A stretch of DNA of 64,000 bases, from assembly GCF_900142705.1 (NCBI RefSeq), contig NZ_FRBV01000003.1, positions 186,001 through 250,000 on the forward strand. The letters are read 5' to 3'. This DNA is from Nitrosospira sp. Nsp11 (lineage in GTDB: Bacteria; Pseudomonadota; Gammaproteobacteria; Burkholderiales; Nitrosomonadaceae). Shown here piece after piece: positions 1 to 11,774 of the stretch. The translations under genes were made by a program, and so were the position numbers. Each line of letters opens with the position of its first letter. The first letter of the stretch is position 1. The notes beneath the pieces were generated by a model. That model searched no databases, was not told where the DNA came from, and saw only the letters and a program-made list of their open reading frames with translations.

Positions 1-1679
1 GCAGGATCGATAAAATGGCCGCGCCAGGGCACGCCGGGATCGTCTCCATATAAGAGACGTTCAATGTCGGGCAATAGCGTTTTCAGGCGGCGCTCCCCGT
101 CGAGATAGGAGAAATACACCTCGGCATCAGCACCGGGGGAGACAATATTGAACTTGGGGTCAAAAAGATCTATGCCGTTCAGCACTCGATACAAGCCGGG
201 CATCGTGTAGTTCTGATAGGTTTCATATTGGCCCACGGTATGAGAAGTACCTGCAATTTCCTGATAGGTACTCGTAATAATAAAATCGGCGCTATTCATT
301 GCGATGAGATCAGCGGTGTATTGGCAATTAAAATGATATTGGGCTTCATTCTCGCGCCAGTGCAAGGCTGAATGCAGGTATTTGCTCTGCTCCAGCGCGT
401 GAGCGATATTGCACTGTGTTACACCGATTCGTTTGGAAATCAGTGAGGCTACCAGGTTTCCATCTGAATAATTGCCGATTACCAGGTCCGGGCGGCCGCT
501 CAGTTGCGCCAGCGCTTCGCGTTCAATATCATGCGCGAAATTCTCCAGATAAGGCCATATCTCGAAACGCGATATCCAGGAACGGACAACTTCGCCGTTG
601 GGTTTACGAAATGGTACACGCACAATCCATGAGTTCTGGGTACCGTGGATTTTTTCCAACGGCTGGTTGCATAAGGTATCCCCCGCCTCGGGGATCAGGC
701 GTGTGCCTATCAGAATTTTCGGTTGGGCCGTTATTCCTTGAAGGATCAGGCGCTCGCTCATGTCCCGTTCCAGAGCCCTTACCTGATCCAGGATGTAAAC
801 CACCTGACCGCCCGTATCCGGCAATCCCAACACATTATCCTGCCCGAAATAGCCATGGGGCGACAGGACCAGCAATTTTGATATCATGGGAATTCGCGCC
901 AGAAAATTCTCAAGTATTTGTGCTGAAGGCGCTTCGAGAATATCTACCAACAGACTCATGGTATCGCTCACCCGCGTAGCGCAATCGCCCCAACCGGGTG
1001 CAAAGCCCAATCCGCTCAGTGACTCCGCAAGCATCATCCAGGGCGTATCACCTGGATATTTGTCAAGCAACCCAAGCGCGCGGCGCAAACCGGCACGTAA
1101 CGCAGCCACATCGGCAAAGTTGCCGTTGAGCATCAATTGATGCCCGTCCATGGAATGCACTGTTAAAAAATTCAACAGCTTGACCGAACCCATGCCGGCA
1201 TGGGTGAACAGCGTGCCCGCCAGTTGCTTGTTGAGAAAAATTACTCCTTGACCGATTGATCGAATTTCCTTGAGCCGCGAGAAACCGCGATTAAATGGCG
1301 CAAAATCCAGCTCCAATACCGGTTCATGAGCGCTATCCGGGCGCACCAGCATTTCCTTGAAAGCCAGATAATCGGACACGCTGACAGGCTCAGGTATAAG
1401 CTGCTGCTGATGGATACTCATAAAGTGCCAACTCCCCGCGCCTTCGCGTAACGCCATATAGATCAGCGGAGGCCGGCACACCGCTTCTTGCAGGAGATCG
1501 ACAACTTCATGCAGCGGAGTCTCAACAAGAGACTGGGGAAGCTCTGTGCTTAATGCATCAAAAGCTGCCCGAAGGTCCGAGCGCAGCAAAAGCGGACGTT
1601 CCAGTTCGAACCATCTACGTAACAATGCGTACAAATCGCTACGATGATCCGCAGCCCAGACATCAAATTTAGGTATCAT
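1..1679 (-). CDS. susA: Sucrose synthase, N-terminal ~560 residues (gene cut by left window edge)
   Basis: Reversible UDP/ADP-dependent cleavage of sucrose to NDP-glucose and fructose; cytoplasmic GT4 enzyme. The minus strand is open from an ATG at 1679 to the window edge. Translated by eye it shows the sucrose synthase signature [14 protein letters not shown] followed by [19 protein letters not shown], and later MPGLYRV then [18 protein letters not shown]. Full-length enzymes are about 800 residues, so the C-terminal donor-nucleotide half lies outside. The ATG overlaps the last 11 bases of the upstream sucrose-phosphate synthase gene (ATGATACCTAA), so translation is probably coupled. Together with the two genes upstream it makes a sucrose synthesis/cleavage operon as known in ammonia- and methane-oxidising bacteria. 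Confidence 0.93.
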   Translation of the reverse strand, partial: MIPKFDVWAADHRSDLYALLRRWFELERPLLLRSDLRAAFDALSTELPQSLVETPLHEVVDLLQEAVCRPPLIYMALREGAGSWHFMSIHQQQLIPEPVSVSDYLAFKEMLVRPDSAHEPVLELDFAPFNRGFSRLKEIRSIGQGVIFLNKQLAGTLFTHAGMGSVKLLNFLTVHSMDGHQLMLNGNFADVAALRAGLRRALGLLDKYPGDTPWMMLAESLSGLGFAPGWGDCATRVSDTMSLLVDILEAPSAQILENFLARIPMISKLLVLSPHGYFGQDNVLGLPDTGGQVVYILDQVRALERDMSERLILQGITAQPKILIGTRLIPEAGDTLCNQPLEKIHGTQNSWIVRVPFRKPNGEVVRSWISRFEIWPYLENFAHDIEREALAQLSGRPDLVIGNYSDGNLVASLISKRIGVTQCNIAHALEQSKYLHSALHWRENEAQYHFNCQYTADLIAMNSADFIITSTYQEIAGTSHTVGQYETYQNYTMPGLYRVLNGIDLFDPKFNIVSPGADAEVYFSYLDGERRLKTLLPDIERLLYGDDPGVPWRGHFIDP

Positions 1680-3831
1680 TCGCGGTCTCCATGATGGAAG
1701 TGCCAAACTCGTAATGTGCCATGCCTTCGGCGATGCCGTCCGCGTAGCCTGCACGGGCAAAATAAATTTGTTCATTTCCCCTTAGACTCGCCAATTCGGG
1801 ACTATGATTGGCAACGATCACGCCAAGTGTGTCACCGATCAGCATTTCTCTATCGTTGCCTGAATCACCTGCGACTAAAAAGGAACGCAACGGCAGCCCC
1901 CACTTATAGGCAAGATAACGTATTGCTCCTCCTTTGGAACCGCGTAGAGGCAAAATGTCGAGATAGGCCTGGCGCGAATAGACCAAATGTGCGGACAATT
2001 TTTGCTCGCGTAATAGCGCCCGTATTTTAGCTATTGGTGGCATTTTTTCGGGATCTACATTGTAGCTAAGCTTGAATTCGCGCTGATTTTCTTCCGCTTG
2101 CAATGTGAGACCCGGCACTCCGCCAAGCGCGCTTTTAATCGCATCGCGGCGCCAAAGGTGTTTGATAAAATTTTGCCATCCTATATCCGGGCGGAGTTCA
2201 GGACCATAATTGATCTCGCTACCGACCGCCGTAATAAGCACATCAGGTAAGGGAACGCCCCACTCCTTCAGTATTTTGAGTGTACTTTCCAGCGTGCGCC
2301 CTGTGGCGACTCCAAAGCCTAAATTGGGCGGAGTCGCCCGCATGATAGCCAGAAAACGGCGCAAGGCGGCACGATCACCCAGCAGGGTATTGTCGATATC
2401 GCTAATAAGCATATGCGATATCAGCGGTAACGGATGCCGCTGCGGCCTCTGATATATCGCCATGGTGCGCCGGATCTGCTTACGCTCCTGATGCAACAGA
2501 CGGAACAAAACGCGCAGGTATTTCCTGACGTGGGCATCCCAGGTGTAGTAATTCCTGACCCCTGCAATACCATTGCGCGCCCAGCGCCGCCAACGGGTCG
2601 AATCAGCTAATCCGTATTCAATCGCCTCCGCTATGGCCTTGATATCCGTGGGATTCACCAGCACCCCATTTTTGCAGTGCGCCACGATATCGCGTGGCCC
2701 GCCATCTTCTGTAGCAACAATGGGAAGCCCGCTGGCGGCCGCCTCGATCAAGGTAAGACCGAACGGTTCGGTGAGCGCAGGATTGACAAATATGCCCCGG
2801 CGTCGGGCTGCAAGCCGGTAGAACCCCGCGATATCCGCCGGCTTGTGCTGTTTGGGTAGCGCCACTTTGCCCCATAAATCGTAAAGATCGATATCGAGCA
2901 GTAGATCGGTCATTACCTCAACCTGCGCGACGTCAAGCTTACGGATGTCCTCGCGATTACCCGCGATGATGGCCAGGTTTGCGTGCTCATGCAATTTAGG
3001 TGAACTGCCGAATGCGGCGATCAAAGCACCGAGATTCTTTCGCATTTCGGGGCGGCAAATCGTGAGTACCAAAGGCTTGCGCGGGTGCACCAGAAAACGG
3101 TCGATGAGCCTCGCGGCCTCCGGCTCCGGCGCTATCCGGCGACTGGGCGGAGAAAAGCGCGAGATATCAGTCCCGGGGGGAATAACCACCGCACGCTCAC
3201 GGTGATAGTTGGTATACAGTCCGTATTGCTCGTCACTCTCCTGAGGTGTGCTTGTTATGATCAGGCTCGCATGCTGAAGTATGGCTTCCTCGGTCGCTAT
3301 TCGGCGGTAGAAGCTGAATTGACGCTCCAATGCCTGTGGTTTACGCCCTTGTGCAAGCAGGCGCTGCTGTTTGCTTCGCCCAAGCGAGTGCCCGGTATGG
3401 ATTTGCGGGATACCGAGAAGCTGAGAAAGCTGCATCCCGACATATCCTGCGTCGGCATAATGGCTATGTATGACATCGGGTAAACGTTTCTGCTCGCGCA
3501 GAAAAAGCAGCGCACGATCTACTAGTTGATCGAGATAGGGCCAAAGACTCTCCTTGCGCATATATCGGCGCGGCCCGCAAGGAAGACGAATAATTCGTGC
3601 ATTGTCGCCGAGCATCTCTTCCGGACGAGCATAGTCAGCGGATACAGAGGAATCTTCTATCCTTCGGGTCAGTAGATCGACTTTGACGACCTCGTGCTGG
3701 CGCGCCAATGCGCGGGCCAGCTCTACCACATATAGCACCTGCCCGCCGGTATCCGCATCGCACCCCAGTTCCAGGTCGCTCCCCCGGATCAATCCGTGCA
3801 GGCTTAGCATCAGGATATATAAATCTTTCAT
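1669..3831 (-). CDS. Sucrose-phosphate synthase with fused HAD phosphatase domain
   Basis: 720 residues. Makes sucrose 6-phosphate from NDP-glucose and fructose 6-phosphate, and the C-terminal part probably removes the phosphate. The N-terminal two thirds are a GT-B glycosyltransferase with [18 protein letters not shown] near residue 25 and the donor-site region [19 protein letters not shown]. From about residue 475 a HAD domain starts with ISDIDNTLL (nucleophile motif) and carries [12 protein letters not shown] further on, as in sucrose-phosphate phosphatase. The start overlaps the fructokinase stop by four bases (ATGA) and its own end overlaps susA. Fused synthase-phosphatase forms are known in Nitrosomonas-type bacteria and plants. 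Whether the phosphatase part is active cannot be seen from sequence. Confidence 0.92.
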   Translation of the reverse strand: MKDLYILMLSLHGLIRGSDLELGCDADTGGQVLYVVELARALARQHEVVKVDLLTRRIEDSSVSADYARPEEMLGDNARIIRLPCGPRRYMRKESLWPYLDQLVDRALLFLREQKRLPDVIHSHYADAGYVGMQLSQLLGIPQIHTGHSLGRSKQQRLLAQGRKPQALERQFSFYRRIATEEAILQHASLIITSTPQESDEQYGLYTNYHRERAVVIPPGTDISRFSPPSRRIAPEPEAARLIDRFLVHPRKPLVLTICRPEMRKNLGALIAAFGSSPKLHEHANLAIIAGNREDIRKLDVAQVEVMTDLLLDIDLYDLWGKVALPKQHKPADIAGFYRLAARRRGIFVNPALTEPFGLTLIEAAASGLPIVATEDGGPRDIVAHCKNGVLVNPTDIKAIAEAIEYGLADSTRWRRWARNGIAGVRNYYTWDAHVRKYLRVLFRLLHQERKQIRRTMAIYQRPQRHPLPLISHMLISDIDNTLLGDRAALRRFLAIMRATPPNLGFGVATGRTLESTLKILKEWGVPLPDVLITAVGSEINYGPELRPDIGWQNFIKHLWRRDAIKSALGGVPGLTLQAEENQREFKLSYNVDPEKMPPIAKIRALLREQKLSAHLVYSRQAYLDILPLRGSKGGAIRYLAYKWGLPLRSFLVAGDSGNDREMLIGDTLGVIVANHSPELASLRGNEQIYFARAGYADGIAEGMAHYEFGTSIMETANDT

Positions 3832-4745
3832 TCAGAGGGATTCATATGCCAATCACTGGTGAAGGGTTCGTAGAAATCGTTGTGTTCCGGAAGTCCGCCA
3901 CGTATCCGGCAAATTGCACCGGCAAAATGATGTGCCCGTTGCAAGGTGAGGGGTATGGCCCAGCCGTTCAGCAGGCCGAGTATAAAAACGGCCGAGAACG
4001 CATCGCCCGCGCCGACCGTATCGCGGATATCCGTGATGGGATCGGATACCACCGCTACCGGTTCCGCGGAATCTGCCAGCCACCAGGCCCCCGCTTCACC
4101 ACGAGTTATAAGCATGCCGCGCAGCTGATAGCGCTGGATCAGCGCCTTGGCCTGAGCCTCGGCGGATATTTCCTCAATATCCAGTAACTGAGCCATTCTT
4201 TCAAGTTCGCTGTCATTAGCCTTGACGATATCGGCGTGCTGCAATGACCATCGTATGCGGTCTACATAAACCCATGGATCGCGCAAATTGACATCAAAAA
4301 AACGCTGACCGCCCGCAGCACGCAATAAATGACGCAGGGCTCGATGCGAGCCGGCACGCTGCGCCAATGTTCCGAAATAGACAAATTCCGGATTCGCGGC
4401 AAGGGCAGCCATTCGCGATAACCGGGGATGAATATGATCGTAGGCTTGATCGGGAATAATATCGAACCGGTGACCTTCAGAAGTAAAATTAATATCCACC
4501 ATGCCGGTCGGATAGATGGTATCGAGTTGAACGCCGTGTGTGGCCAATCCTGAGCTTTCCAAGGTCTGTAACAGGCGAGCACCCGCGGCGTCCTGCCCTA
4601 TACGCGTAACCAGGACAGGGGCGCAGCCGAACGCACGCAAGTGCCGGGCAACATTGAAGGGCGCACCACCCAATACCTCCCTGTCGGGAAACCGGTCTAC
4701 CAGAATTTCACCAAACAGAAGCACGACATGACGACTGCCGGTCAT
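3828..4745 (-). CDS. PfkB-family fructokinase
   Basis: 305 residues. Phosphorylates fructose, the product of sucrose cleavage by the neighbouring sucrose synthase. PfkB/ribokinase fold: the N-terminal GGAPFNVARHLRAFG substrate region and the C-terminal anion hole and catalytic-base motif DTVGAGDAFSA are present, at the expected positions. It is the first gene of the sucrose operon, and its stop overlaps the start of the sucrose-phosphate synthase. The substrate assignment to fructose rests on this context; the PfkB family also includes adenosine and sugar kinases of other specificity. Confidence 0.9.
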   Translation of the reverse strand: MTGSRHVVLLFGEILVDRFPDREVLGGAPFNVARHLRAFGCAPVLVTRIGQDAAGARLLQTLESSGLATHGVQLDTIYPTGMVDINFTSEGHRFDIIPDQAYDHIHPRLSRMAALAANPEFVYFGTLAQRAGSHRALRHLLRAAGGQRFFDVNLRDPWVYVDRIRWSLQHADIVKANDSELERMAQLLDIEEISAEAQAKALIQRYQLRGMLITRGEAGAWWLADSAEPVAVVSDPITDIRDTVGAGDAFSAVFILGLLNGWAIPLTLQRAHHFAGAICRIRGGLPEHNDFYEPFTSDWHMNPSE

Positions 4746-5161
4746 TGTTTTTACCTTGCGAAGGATTGAACCTCCAATTCAACCTTGATTCAAACATAAA
4801 TTGGGCCATAACCAACGCATCTGTGAGACTTTCGTGAAGGCAGTCTTCTTCAATATCGATGATGAGGGACAGCAACTGCTTATCATCGGTTGGTTAAAGC
4901 GCTTCTTGACACAGGCACGATGCTCATGCTCGAGGCCAGAACTTGCCTTATTATGTCTTATCGGTATCTAATCAGGTTGCATAGACGAGGTCCGCAGCTC
5001 ATTTTCTGCGGGGATAAGCGGGCCTTTATCCCTCGGGTCGAGAACCGGAAAGATGAGTGATACTGACAGGCTGCGTGGAGTTTTTCTGTGCGCTATCATA
5101 CATACGACAGTTTGTTTCTCCTCCAATCGCCGACGTGTGTTGGCCTTAAAATCTCCAGACC
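4746..5161. other. Intergenic region upstream of the sucrose operon, about 415 bp
   Basis: No convincing gene. It lies between the fructokinase start and the ubiE stop, both on the minus strand, so it should hold the sucrose operon promoter and the end of the ubiE transcript. Two small inverted repeats are visible near 4990-5035 (CCGCAG/CTGCGG and GGGATAA/TTATCCC); no poly-T tract follows. No known riboswitch was recognised. Confidence 0.4.
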
Positions 5162-5896
5162 TTAGAACTTGTAGCCGCGGTGAAGCGCAACCACGCTCGC
5201 TGACAGATTGAAGTACTCCACTCGTTCGAATCCAGCGTTTTGCATCAATTGTTTCAATTCCTCCTGCGAGGGATGCACACGAATGGATTCGGCTAGATAG
5301 CGATAGCTATCCGGGTCTCTGGCGATGAGCCCGCCCATCGCAGGAAGTACCTTGAATGAGTAAAGATCATAAAAGCTTTGCAATGGTTTCCATACCTTGG
5401 AGAATTCAAGGACGATAACCCGTCCGCCCGGCCGGAGTACGCGCAGCATTTCTTTCAATGCCACATCCTTATGGGTCATGTTTCTGAGCCCGAAGGCAAC
5501 ACTGACACAATCAAAATAGTTGCTTGGGAACGGCAGTTTTTCTGCATCGCACTGCGCTACCGAGACAGCCGCACCTTCATCGAGTAATCGGTCGCGACCT
5601 ATCGTGAGCATAGCGTTGTTGATATCGGTGAGCCAGACCTCGCCATTGCTGCCCACTTGCTCCAAAAACAACGCGCTCAAGTCGGCGGTGCCGCCGGCAA
5701 TATCAAGTACCCGGTCTCCTTTTTTGACTCCGCTGGTTTCCACTGCGAATCGCTTCCACAATCGGTGCATGCCCGCGGACATGACGTCATTCATCAGGTT
5801 GTAGCGCTCGGCAACCGAATCGAATACCCCGGCTACCTTGCGGGCTTTCTCTGCTTCAGCTACGGTATTAAAGCCGAAATGGGTCGTTTTTGTCAT
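5162..5896 (-). CDS. ubiE: Demethylmenaquinone/2-methoxy-6-polyprenyl-1,4-benzoquinol methyltransferase
   Basis: 244 residues, the normal length. C-methylation step of ubiquinone (and menaquinone) biosynthesis using SAM. Class I methyltransferase: motif [13 protein letters not shown] near residue 65, then the UbiE-specific stretches [16 protein letters not shown] near the N-terminus and [19 protein letters not shown] in the middle, and [13 protein letters not shown]. The gene stands downstream of the DUF971 gene on the same strand with about 170 bp between them; ubiJ/ubiB, which follow ubiE in many proteobacteria, are absent here. Confidence 0.95.
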   Translation of the reverse strand: MTKTTHFGFNTVAEAEKARKVAGVFDSVAERYNLMNDVMSAGMHRLWKRFAVETSGVKKGDRVLDIAGGTADLSALFLEQVGSNGEVWLTDINNAMLTIGRDRLLDEGAAVSVAQCDAEKLPFPSNYFDCVSVAFGLRNMTHKDVALKEMLRVLRPGGRVIVLEFSKVWKPLQSFYDLYSFKVLPAMGGLIARDPDSYRYLAESIRVHPSQEELKQLMQNAGFERVEYFNLSASVVALHRGYKF

Positions 5897-6066
5897 GGAT
5901 GATCAGTTATTAAATGAAGGGCACATACTACAGCAAGATAAGGTTGCTGTAGAACCTTGCGCATACACCGGGTTGGGGCGGATAGTTGGGGCTGGGCTGG
6001 TAGCTGAACCGGCTCCGAGCCGCGAAACCAGGAAGTTCTTCAGCGGATTCGGTTGCTGATTGCGGT

Positions 6067-6459
6067 TCAATGCTTGCTGGCCACCATCGGTTCCCGGCTC
6101 GCCCCTGCCGCTTGCATGCGATGAAGGTACCGCTGCCACATTTCATCGTGGTGCAATCCATAGTCATAAAGTAAATCCCAGGAATAAAGGCCGGTATTAT
6201 GGCCATCCGAAAAATTAAGCTGGATTGCATAATTTCCCACGGGCTTGATATCGTTGATATTCACCTCTTTCTTACCGGTTTGCAGCACTTCCTGGCCAGG
6301 GCTGTGGCCGCGCACTTCCGCGGAAGGCGAATAGACCCGCAAAAATTCACAGGGAAACTGGAAAATTTTGCCATCACTGAAAGAAATCTCCAGTATTCTG
6401 GACTTTCGATGAAGTTTTATTTCGCTAGGACTGGGAGTTTCTTTACTTAGCCCTGCCAT
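6067..6459 (-). CDS. DUF971 family protein
   Basis: 130 residues from the chosen ATG. Function is not established; single-domain DUF971 proteins are common in betaproteobacteria next to ubiE, and the same domain occurs in gamma-butyrobetaine hydroxylase N-termini and some Fe-S (ApbC/Mrp) proteins. Visible core: LEISFSDGKIFQFPCEFLRV, then an acidic/glycine linker and NYAIQLNFSDGHNTGLYSWD, typical of this fold. The reading frame is open upstream to 6537, but the ATG at 6459 has a strong Shine-Dalgarno (GGAGGAG eight bases before it) and gives the family's usual N-terminus, so it is preferred. Confidence 0.85.
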   Translation of the reverse strand: MAGLSKETPSPSEIKLHRKSRILEISFSDGKIFQFPCEFLRVYSPSAEVRGHSPGQEVLQTGKKEVNINDIKPVGNYAIQLNFSDGHNTGLYSWDLLYDYGLHHDEMWQRYLHRMQAAGASREPMVASKH

Positions 6460-6578
6460 TGTGCTTCTCCTCCGGTTTGCAACGGTGAATGATAAACCAG
6501 CGTGGACAAAACTAAAACGTTGATACGGGGATTTCAACCATTATAGCCAACTCGTCAAATGGCACTCGTCCTCGTGAA

Positions 6579-7667
6579 TTGATACTTATCGGTGGAGGCC
6601 ACACGCATGTCTTATTGCTGCGAAAACTCTGCAAAAATCCTTTACACGACGTGTGTATGACCATGGTGAGCGATTTTGAGTGCGCTGCATACTCGGGAAT
6701 GTTGCCCGGGCATATCAGCGGCTTCTACCAGCAAGCAGCACTGCTTATCAATCTACGACATCTATGCAAACTCGCCAATGTTCAGTTCATCCATGCAAAA
6801 GTGCGTGGCATGAATCTGAAGCAAAAACAGGTGCTGCTCGACAGCGGTGCTGCGCCCCTGGCTGCCGACCTTGTCTCCATTAATGTCGGCGGCATACCTG
6901 ATATGGACAACGTAGAGGGCGCGAAATCATGGGCGATCCCAGCGAAGCCCGTGCCACGCCTGCTGGAAGGCTGGGCAAGCACTCTGGCCGCGGCCGAAAA
7001 TAGCACAGGCCAGCTGCAAATCATTCTCGCGGGTGGCGGCGCAGGCGGCGTAGAACTGGCGCTAGCCATGCGTTCCCGGCTGCAACACGCGGAGTTCACA
7101 ATCATTCACAGCGGGGCACGCTTGCTGCCGGAGCACAATTCATGCGCTCAACACATTGCTCGCAACCTGTTACTGGAACGAAACGTGGTTGTGATAACTG
7201 AGGCCAAGGTGGTCGAGGTTATGCCACAAAGTGTGCGTCTTGATGACGGAAGGCGCCTGGCCTCGGACTTCGTTTTCTGGGTTACGCAGGTTGCCCCCCC
7301 AGGTTGGCTCGGAGAGAGCGGTCTGGATATCACGCGTGAAGGCTTTATTAGAGTCAAGCCTACTCTCCAGGCAATAAATTATCCCTGGATTTTTGCTGCA
7401 GGGGATGCAGCCTCCATCGAAAGTCAGAAATTACCCAAGTCCGGTGTATTTGCGGTGCGTATGGCGAAACCGCTGGAGTACAATCTTCGAGCCTGCCTGG
7501 GCGGCAGTCTGCTCAAGGATTATAAACCTCAACGGCACAGCCTCAGCCTCATCGGCACTGCGGATGGACGTGCCATTGCTTCTTACAGCCGTTGGGCAGC
7601 GCATTCCGCTTTTTTCTGGTGGTTAAAAAACCAGATCGACCGGCGTTTCATGCGGCAGTTCCAGTAA
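6579..7667 (+). CDS. FAD-dependent pyridine nucleotide-disulphide family oxidoreductase (NDH-2-like / SelD-N-terminus-like)
   Basis: 362 residues from a TTG. Flavoprotein of the type found alone or fused to selenide,water dikinase; probably oxidises NAD(P)H, real acceptor unknown. N-terminal Rossmann motif LILIGGGHTHVLLL, second dinucleotide motif IILAGGGAGGVELALAM near residue 150, and FAAGDAA near residue 270 as the FAD-binding end motif; ends in LKNQIDRRFMRQF as relatives do. The start is uncertain: the frame is open back to 6516 without an ATG, and homologues usually carry a few residues before the first glycine motif, so an ATT near 6540 or this TTG are both possible. It runs divergently from the DUF971 gene. 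Confidence 0.8.
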   Translation: MILIGGGHTHVLLLRKLCKNPLHDVCMTMVSDFECAAYSGMLPGHISGFYQQAALLINLRHLCKLANVQFIHAKVRGMNLKQKQVLLDSGAAPLAADLVSINVGGIPDMDNVEGAKSWAIPAKPVPRLLEGWASTLAAAENSTGQLQIILAGGGAGGVELALAMRSRLQHAEFTIIHSGARLLPEHNSCAQHIARNLLLERNVVVITEAKVVEVMPQSVRLDDGRRLASDFVFWVTQVAPPGWLGESGLDITREGFIRVKPTLQAINYPWIFAAGDAASIESQKLPKSGVFAVRMAKPLEYNLRACLGGSLLKDYKPQRHSLSLIGTADGRAIASYSRWAAHSAFFWWLKNQIDRRFMRQFQ

Positions 7668-7698
7668 CGGCTACCCTCTAGCTGTCCCGCAAGGCAGG

Positions 7699-8211
7699 TT
7701 AAGGAAATGCGGGTATTATGGGTTCCGTCCCTTCTACAATCACGTCAGGCAAGTGCGTTTTTATCCGTGCCTCGATCTCGGCAACGCGTTTCTTTGGCAC
7801 GTCGGCCAGAACGAGAAACTGACCGGCCTCAATTGCCTCCTCAAATTGCTTGACCCTGGAATTGGCCGTGCTCACGCCTATCATACTGCCCGCCCACGCA
7901 CCTACTCCCGCCCCTGCAAGAGTGCTCCCCAACAGAATGCCGCCCGCAATGACCGTTGAGGCAGGGGGAAGCGCGATGGCGACCAGTCCGGCGAGCGCAC
8001 CTGCCGTTCCGCCCACTGCGAGCCCCCGCTCCACTGCGGGCACAAAATCGCTCTTCTGAAGCAAACTGGCTTCGGGTAGCTCTTCCAGAGGAGTGCCGCG
8101 CTTTGCCAGCACGTGAATGTGTCGCTCCTCGATTCGCGAAAGGAGTAGCTCATCGACGATACGTTTGGTCGTGGCTAAATCGGGAACAAGAAAGTAGATT
8201 CGTCGCATCAT
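7699..8211 (-). CDS. DUF1269-type protein with glycine-rich hydrophobic centre
   Basis: 170 residues. Unknown function; resembles DUF1269/YlaN-like small integral or membrane-associated proteins often found in stress-related settings. The N-terminus (RRIYFLVPDLATTKRIVDEL) looks like a ferredoxin-like alpha/beta half, the centre (about residues 65-115) is a glycine/alanine-rich hydrophobic stretch with GGTAGALAGLVA and GGILLGSTLAGAGVGAW, and the C-terminus repeats the alpha/beta style. A good AGGAG precedes the double ATG. It converges with the FAD oxidoreductase gene, with only 31 bp between the stops. Confidence 0.7.
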   Translation of the reverse strand: MMRRIYFLVPDLATTKRIVDELLLSRIEERHIHVLAKRGTPLEELPEASLLQKSDFVPAVERGLAVGGTAGALAGLVAIALPPASTVIAGGILLGSTLAGAGVGAWAGSMIGVSTANSRVKQFEEAIEAGQFLVLADVPKKRVAEIEARIKTHLPDVIVEGTEPIIPAFP

Positions 8212-8393
8212 GATCTCCTAAAAATTGTTCACAGGTAAATAATTTAGGGCGGAAATGGCAGAGATCCAAACCAGCCCAACTTACCGGATCGATTTCATCA
8301 TAGGACGGCTCAGATGAAAAAGCAAACCATCGCAGGGATTCTCAAGCGAGACGCAACCACCGCTACAAAGCGGTAACGGAATTTGAAAACTGA

Positions 8394-9575
<1,182 letters not shown>

Positions 9576-9624
9576 AACCAGGTATTTTACGCTGGGGCTG
9601 AAAATTGCTTTTGAGGATAGGAAT

Positions 9625-10488
9625 ATGTCCGAATTGGAACTTCTCTCGTCGCACCGTTCATGCGATGGGTCGCAAGAGCGTTACAGACACGCTTCAAAGT
9701 CGTTGAATTGCAATATGAATTTTTCTATTTATCTTCCGCCCCAGATATCTCCCCCGCTGGACAATCGCAGCCAGGTGCCGGCCGTTTACTGGTTATCGGG
9801 GTTGACCTGCACCGACGAAAATTTTGCCACGAAAGCCGGGGCCCAACGGGCCGCAGCGGAACTCGGGATTGCGCTTGTCATGCCGGATACCAGCCCCCGG
9901 GGTGAGGGCGTGGCGGATGTTGCCGATGCATACGACCTGGGGCTGGGCGCCGGCTTTTACGTGAACGCAACCGAGGAGCCCTGGAGCCGCCATTACCGCA
10001 TGTACGACTATATCGTGGATGAGCTACCGGCCCTGGTCGAGCAGCATTTTCCAATTAACGACCGACGCTCGATCTGCGGACATTCCATGGGAGGCCATGG
10101 CGCGCTCATGATCGCACTGCGAAATCCTGTACGCTACCGGTCGGTGTCGGCTTTTTCACCTGTGGTCAACCCGACCACCAGTCCCTGGGGGAAAAAAGCG
10201 TTCAGCCATTACCTGGGTGACGATATAAAAAACTGGTGGGCGTATGACGCTACGCTACTGATTGCGGCTGCGCGCGCATCGGAACATCTGCCGATATTGG
10301 TCGACCAGGGCAATGCGGATGAATTCCTGGCTGAGCAACTGAAAACCGAGCGCTTCATTGCCGCCTGTGAAGCAGCCCACTACCCCGCACGGATCAATAT
10401 GCGTGCAGGGTACGATCACAGCTACTTCTTTATCAGCACATTTATCGAAAGTCATCTGCACTTTCATGCGCAAGCGCTGAGTAGTTGA
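9625..10488 (+). CDS. fghA: S-formylglutathione hydrolase
   Basis: 287 residues. Hydrolyses S-formylglutathione to formate and glutathione, completing the pathway begun by the upstream dehydrogenase. Alpha/beta hydrolase of the esterase D family: nucleophile Ser154 in CGHSMGGHGALM, oxyanion region LSGLTCTDENF, catalytic Asp and His in VDQGNADEFL and GYDHSYFFI. The frame is open upstream into frmA; the ATG at 9625 is chosen because it has GAGG about ten bases upstream and matches the family N-terminus. Confidence 0.95.
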   Translation: MSELELLSSHRSCDGSQERYRHASKSLNCNMNFSIYLPPQISPPLDNRSQVPAVYWLSGLTCTDENFATKAGAQRAAAELGIALVMPDTSPRGEGVADVADAYDLGLGAGFYVNATEEPWSRHYRMYDYIVDELPALVEQHFPINDRRSICGHSMGGHGALMIALRNPVRYRSVSAFSPVVNPTTSPWGKKAFSHYLGDDIKNWWAYDATLLIAAARASEHLPILVDQGNADEFLAEQLKTERFIAACEAAHYPARINMRAGYDHSYFFISTFIESHLHFHAQALSS

Positions 10489-10657
10489 TGGAGTAACTGA
10501 TGGATTAACGGGACCGAGTTCGCCATCGTCAAGCGGCTTCCTTCGTTTATTTTAGATATCTGCGTACGTTATTACTCTCATCCATATGTGGTCAAGTCAC
10601 GGACGAGATTCTCGCTTCCTGTATAATTCTTGATCTTTTGCACCTTTAAAGGCTCCT

Positions 10658-11762
10658 ATGGAAGCGGAACAGCTTAACGACATTGCCCATCAGCTCGTAG
10701 ATCTCGACAGCCGGACAGCAGCATTGCGGAGGTATCTTTGACTTCGATAACAAACAAACACGGCTAAACGAACTCACCCGTCTGACCGAAGACCCGGCGA
10801 TCTGGGACGACAACAAGCGCGCCCAGGAATTGGGGCGTGAGAAAAAAATGCTGGAAGGGGTTGTCGTCAATCTGGAAACAGTCGGACGGCAGTTACATGA
10901 TGCCCGAGATCTGTTCCAGATGGCGAAGGAAGAGAATGACGACGCTACGTTGCATAGTATCAAGCAGGATATCGGCCGATTGGAAAAGACCGTGGTGGAA
11001 ATGGAATTCCGTCGCATGTTTTCCAACCCGATGGACCACAATAATTGCTTCGTGGATATTCAGGCCGGCTCCGGCGGTACCGAAGCGCAGGACTGGGCGG
11101 CAATGCTGGAACGCATGTACCTGCGCTATTGCGAGCACCGCAACTATAGTGTGGAGGTGATGGAGGAGTCGCCGGGCGAGGTCGCGGGTATCAAGAGCGC
11201 AAGTCTCAAAATTTCAGGCGATTACGCCTATGGCTATCTTCGCACAGAAACAGGCGTTCACCGGCTGGTGCGAAAATCTCCGTTTGATTCGGGTAATCGA
11301 CGCCATACGTCCTTTGCCAGCGTGTTCGTTTATCCTGAGGTGGATGAGACCATCGAAGTAGAAATCAATCCTGCTGATTTACGCGTCGACACCTTCCGCG
11401 CGTCCGGAGCGGGTGGGCAGCACATCAATAAAACGGACTCGGCCATTCGGATAACCCACAACCCCACAGGTATAGTGGTGCAGTGCCAGAGCGGCCGCTC
11501 GCAGCACCGCAATCGCGCGGACGCGATGGCCATGCTGAAATCGCGCCTGTACGAGGCGGAACTGCGCAAGCGGCATGACGAGAAGCAGGCGATAGAAGAC
11601 AGCAAGACCGATATCGGCTGGGGACACCAGATCCGCTCTTATGTGCTGGATCAGTCTCGTATCAAGGATTTGCGGACTAATATCGAAAGTGGCAACACGC
11701 AGGCCGTACTGGACGGCGGACTGGATGATTTCATTGAAGCCAGCTTGAAACAAGGCATATAA
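10658..11762 (+). CDS. prfB: Peptide chain release factor 2, with programmed +1 frameshift
   Basis: Releases completed proteins at UGA and UAA. Translation starts at ATG 10658 and reaches an in-frame TGA at codon 28 (10739-10741). The slippery site is the classic one: an internal Shine-Dalgarno-like GGAGG, then TAT CTT TGA C, after which the +1 frame runs to 11762. The main frame contains the SPF tripeptide context ([15 protein letters not shown]), the stop-codon-reading element of RF2, and the peptidyl-transferase GGQ motif in [16 protein letters not shown]. Full-length RF2 is about 367 residues, which matches. lysS follows 12 bp downstream, the common prfB-lysS arrangement. Confidence 0.96.
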
Positions 11763-11774
11763 GGAGAACCGACA

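Noticed and set aside
416-1140. Plus-strand ORFs in the first kilobase
   Set aside because: They are antisense to the clearly recognisable sucrose synthase frame on the minus strand.
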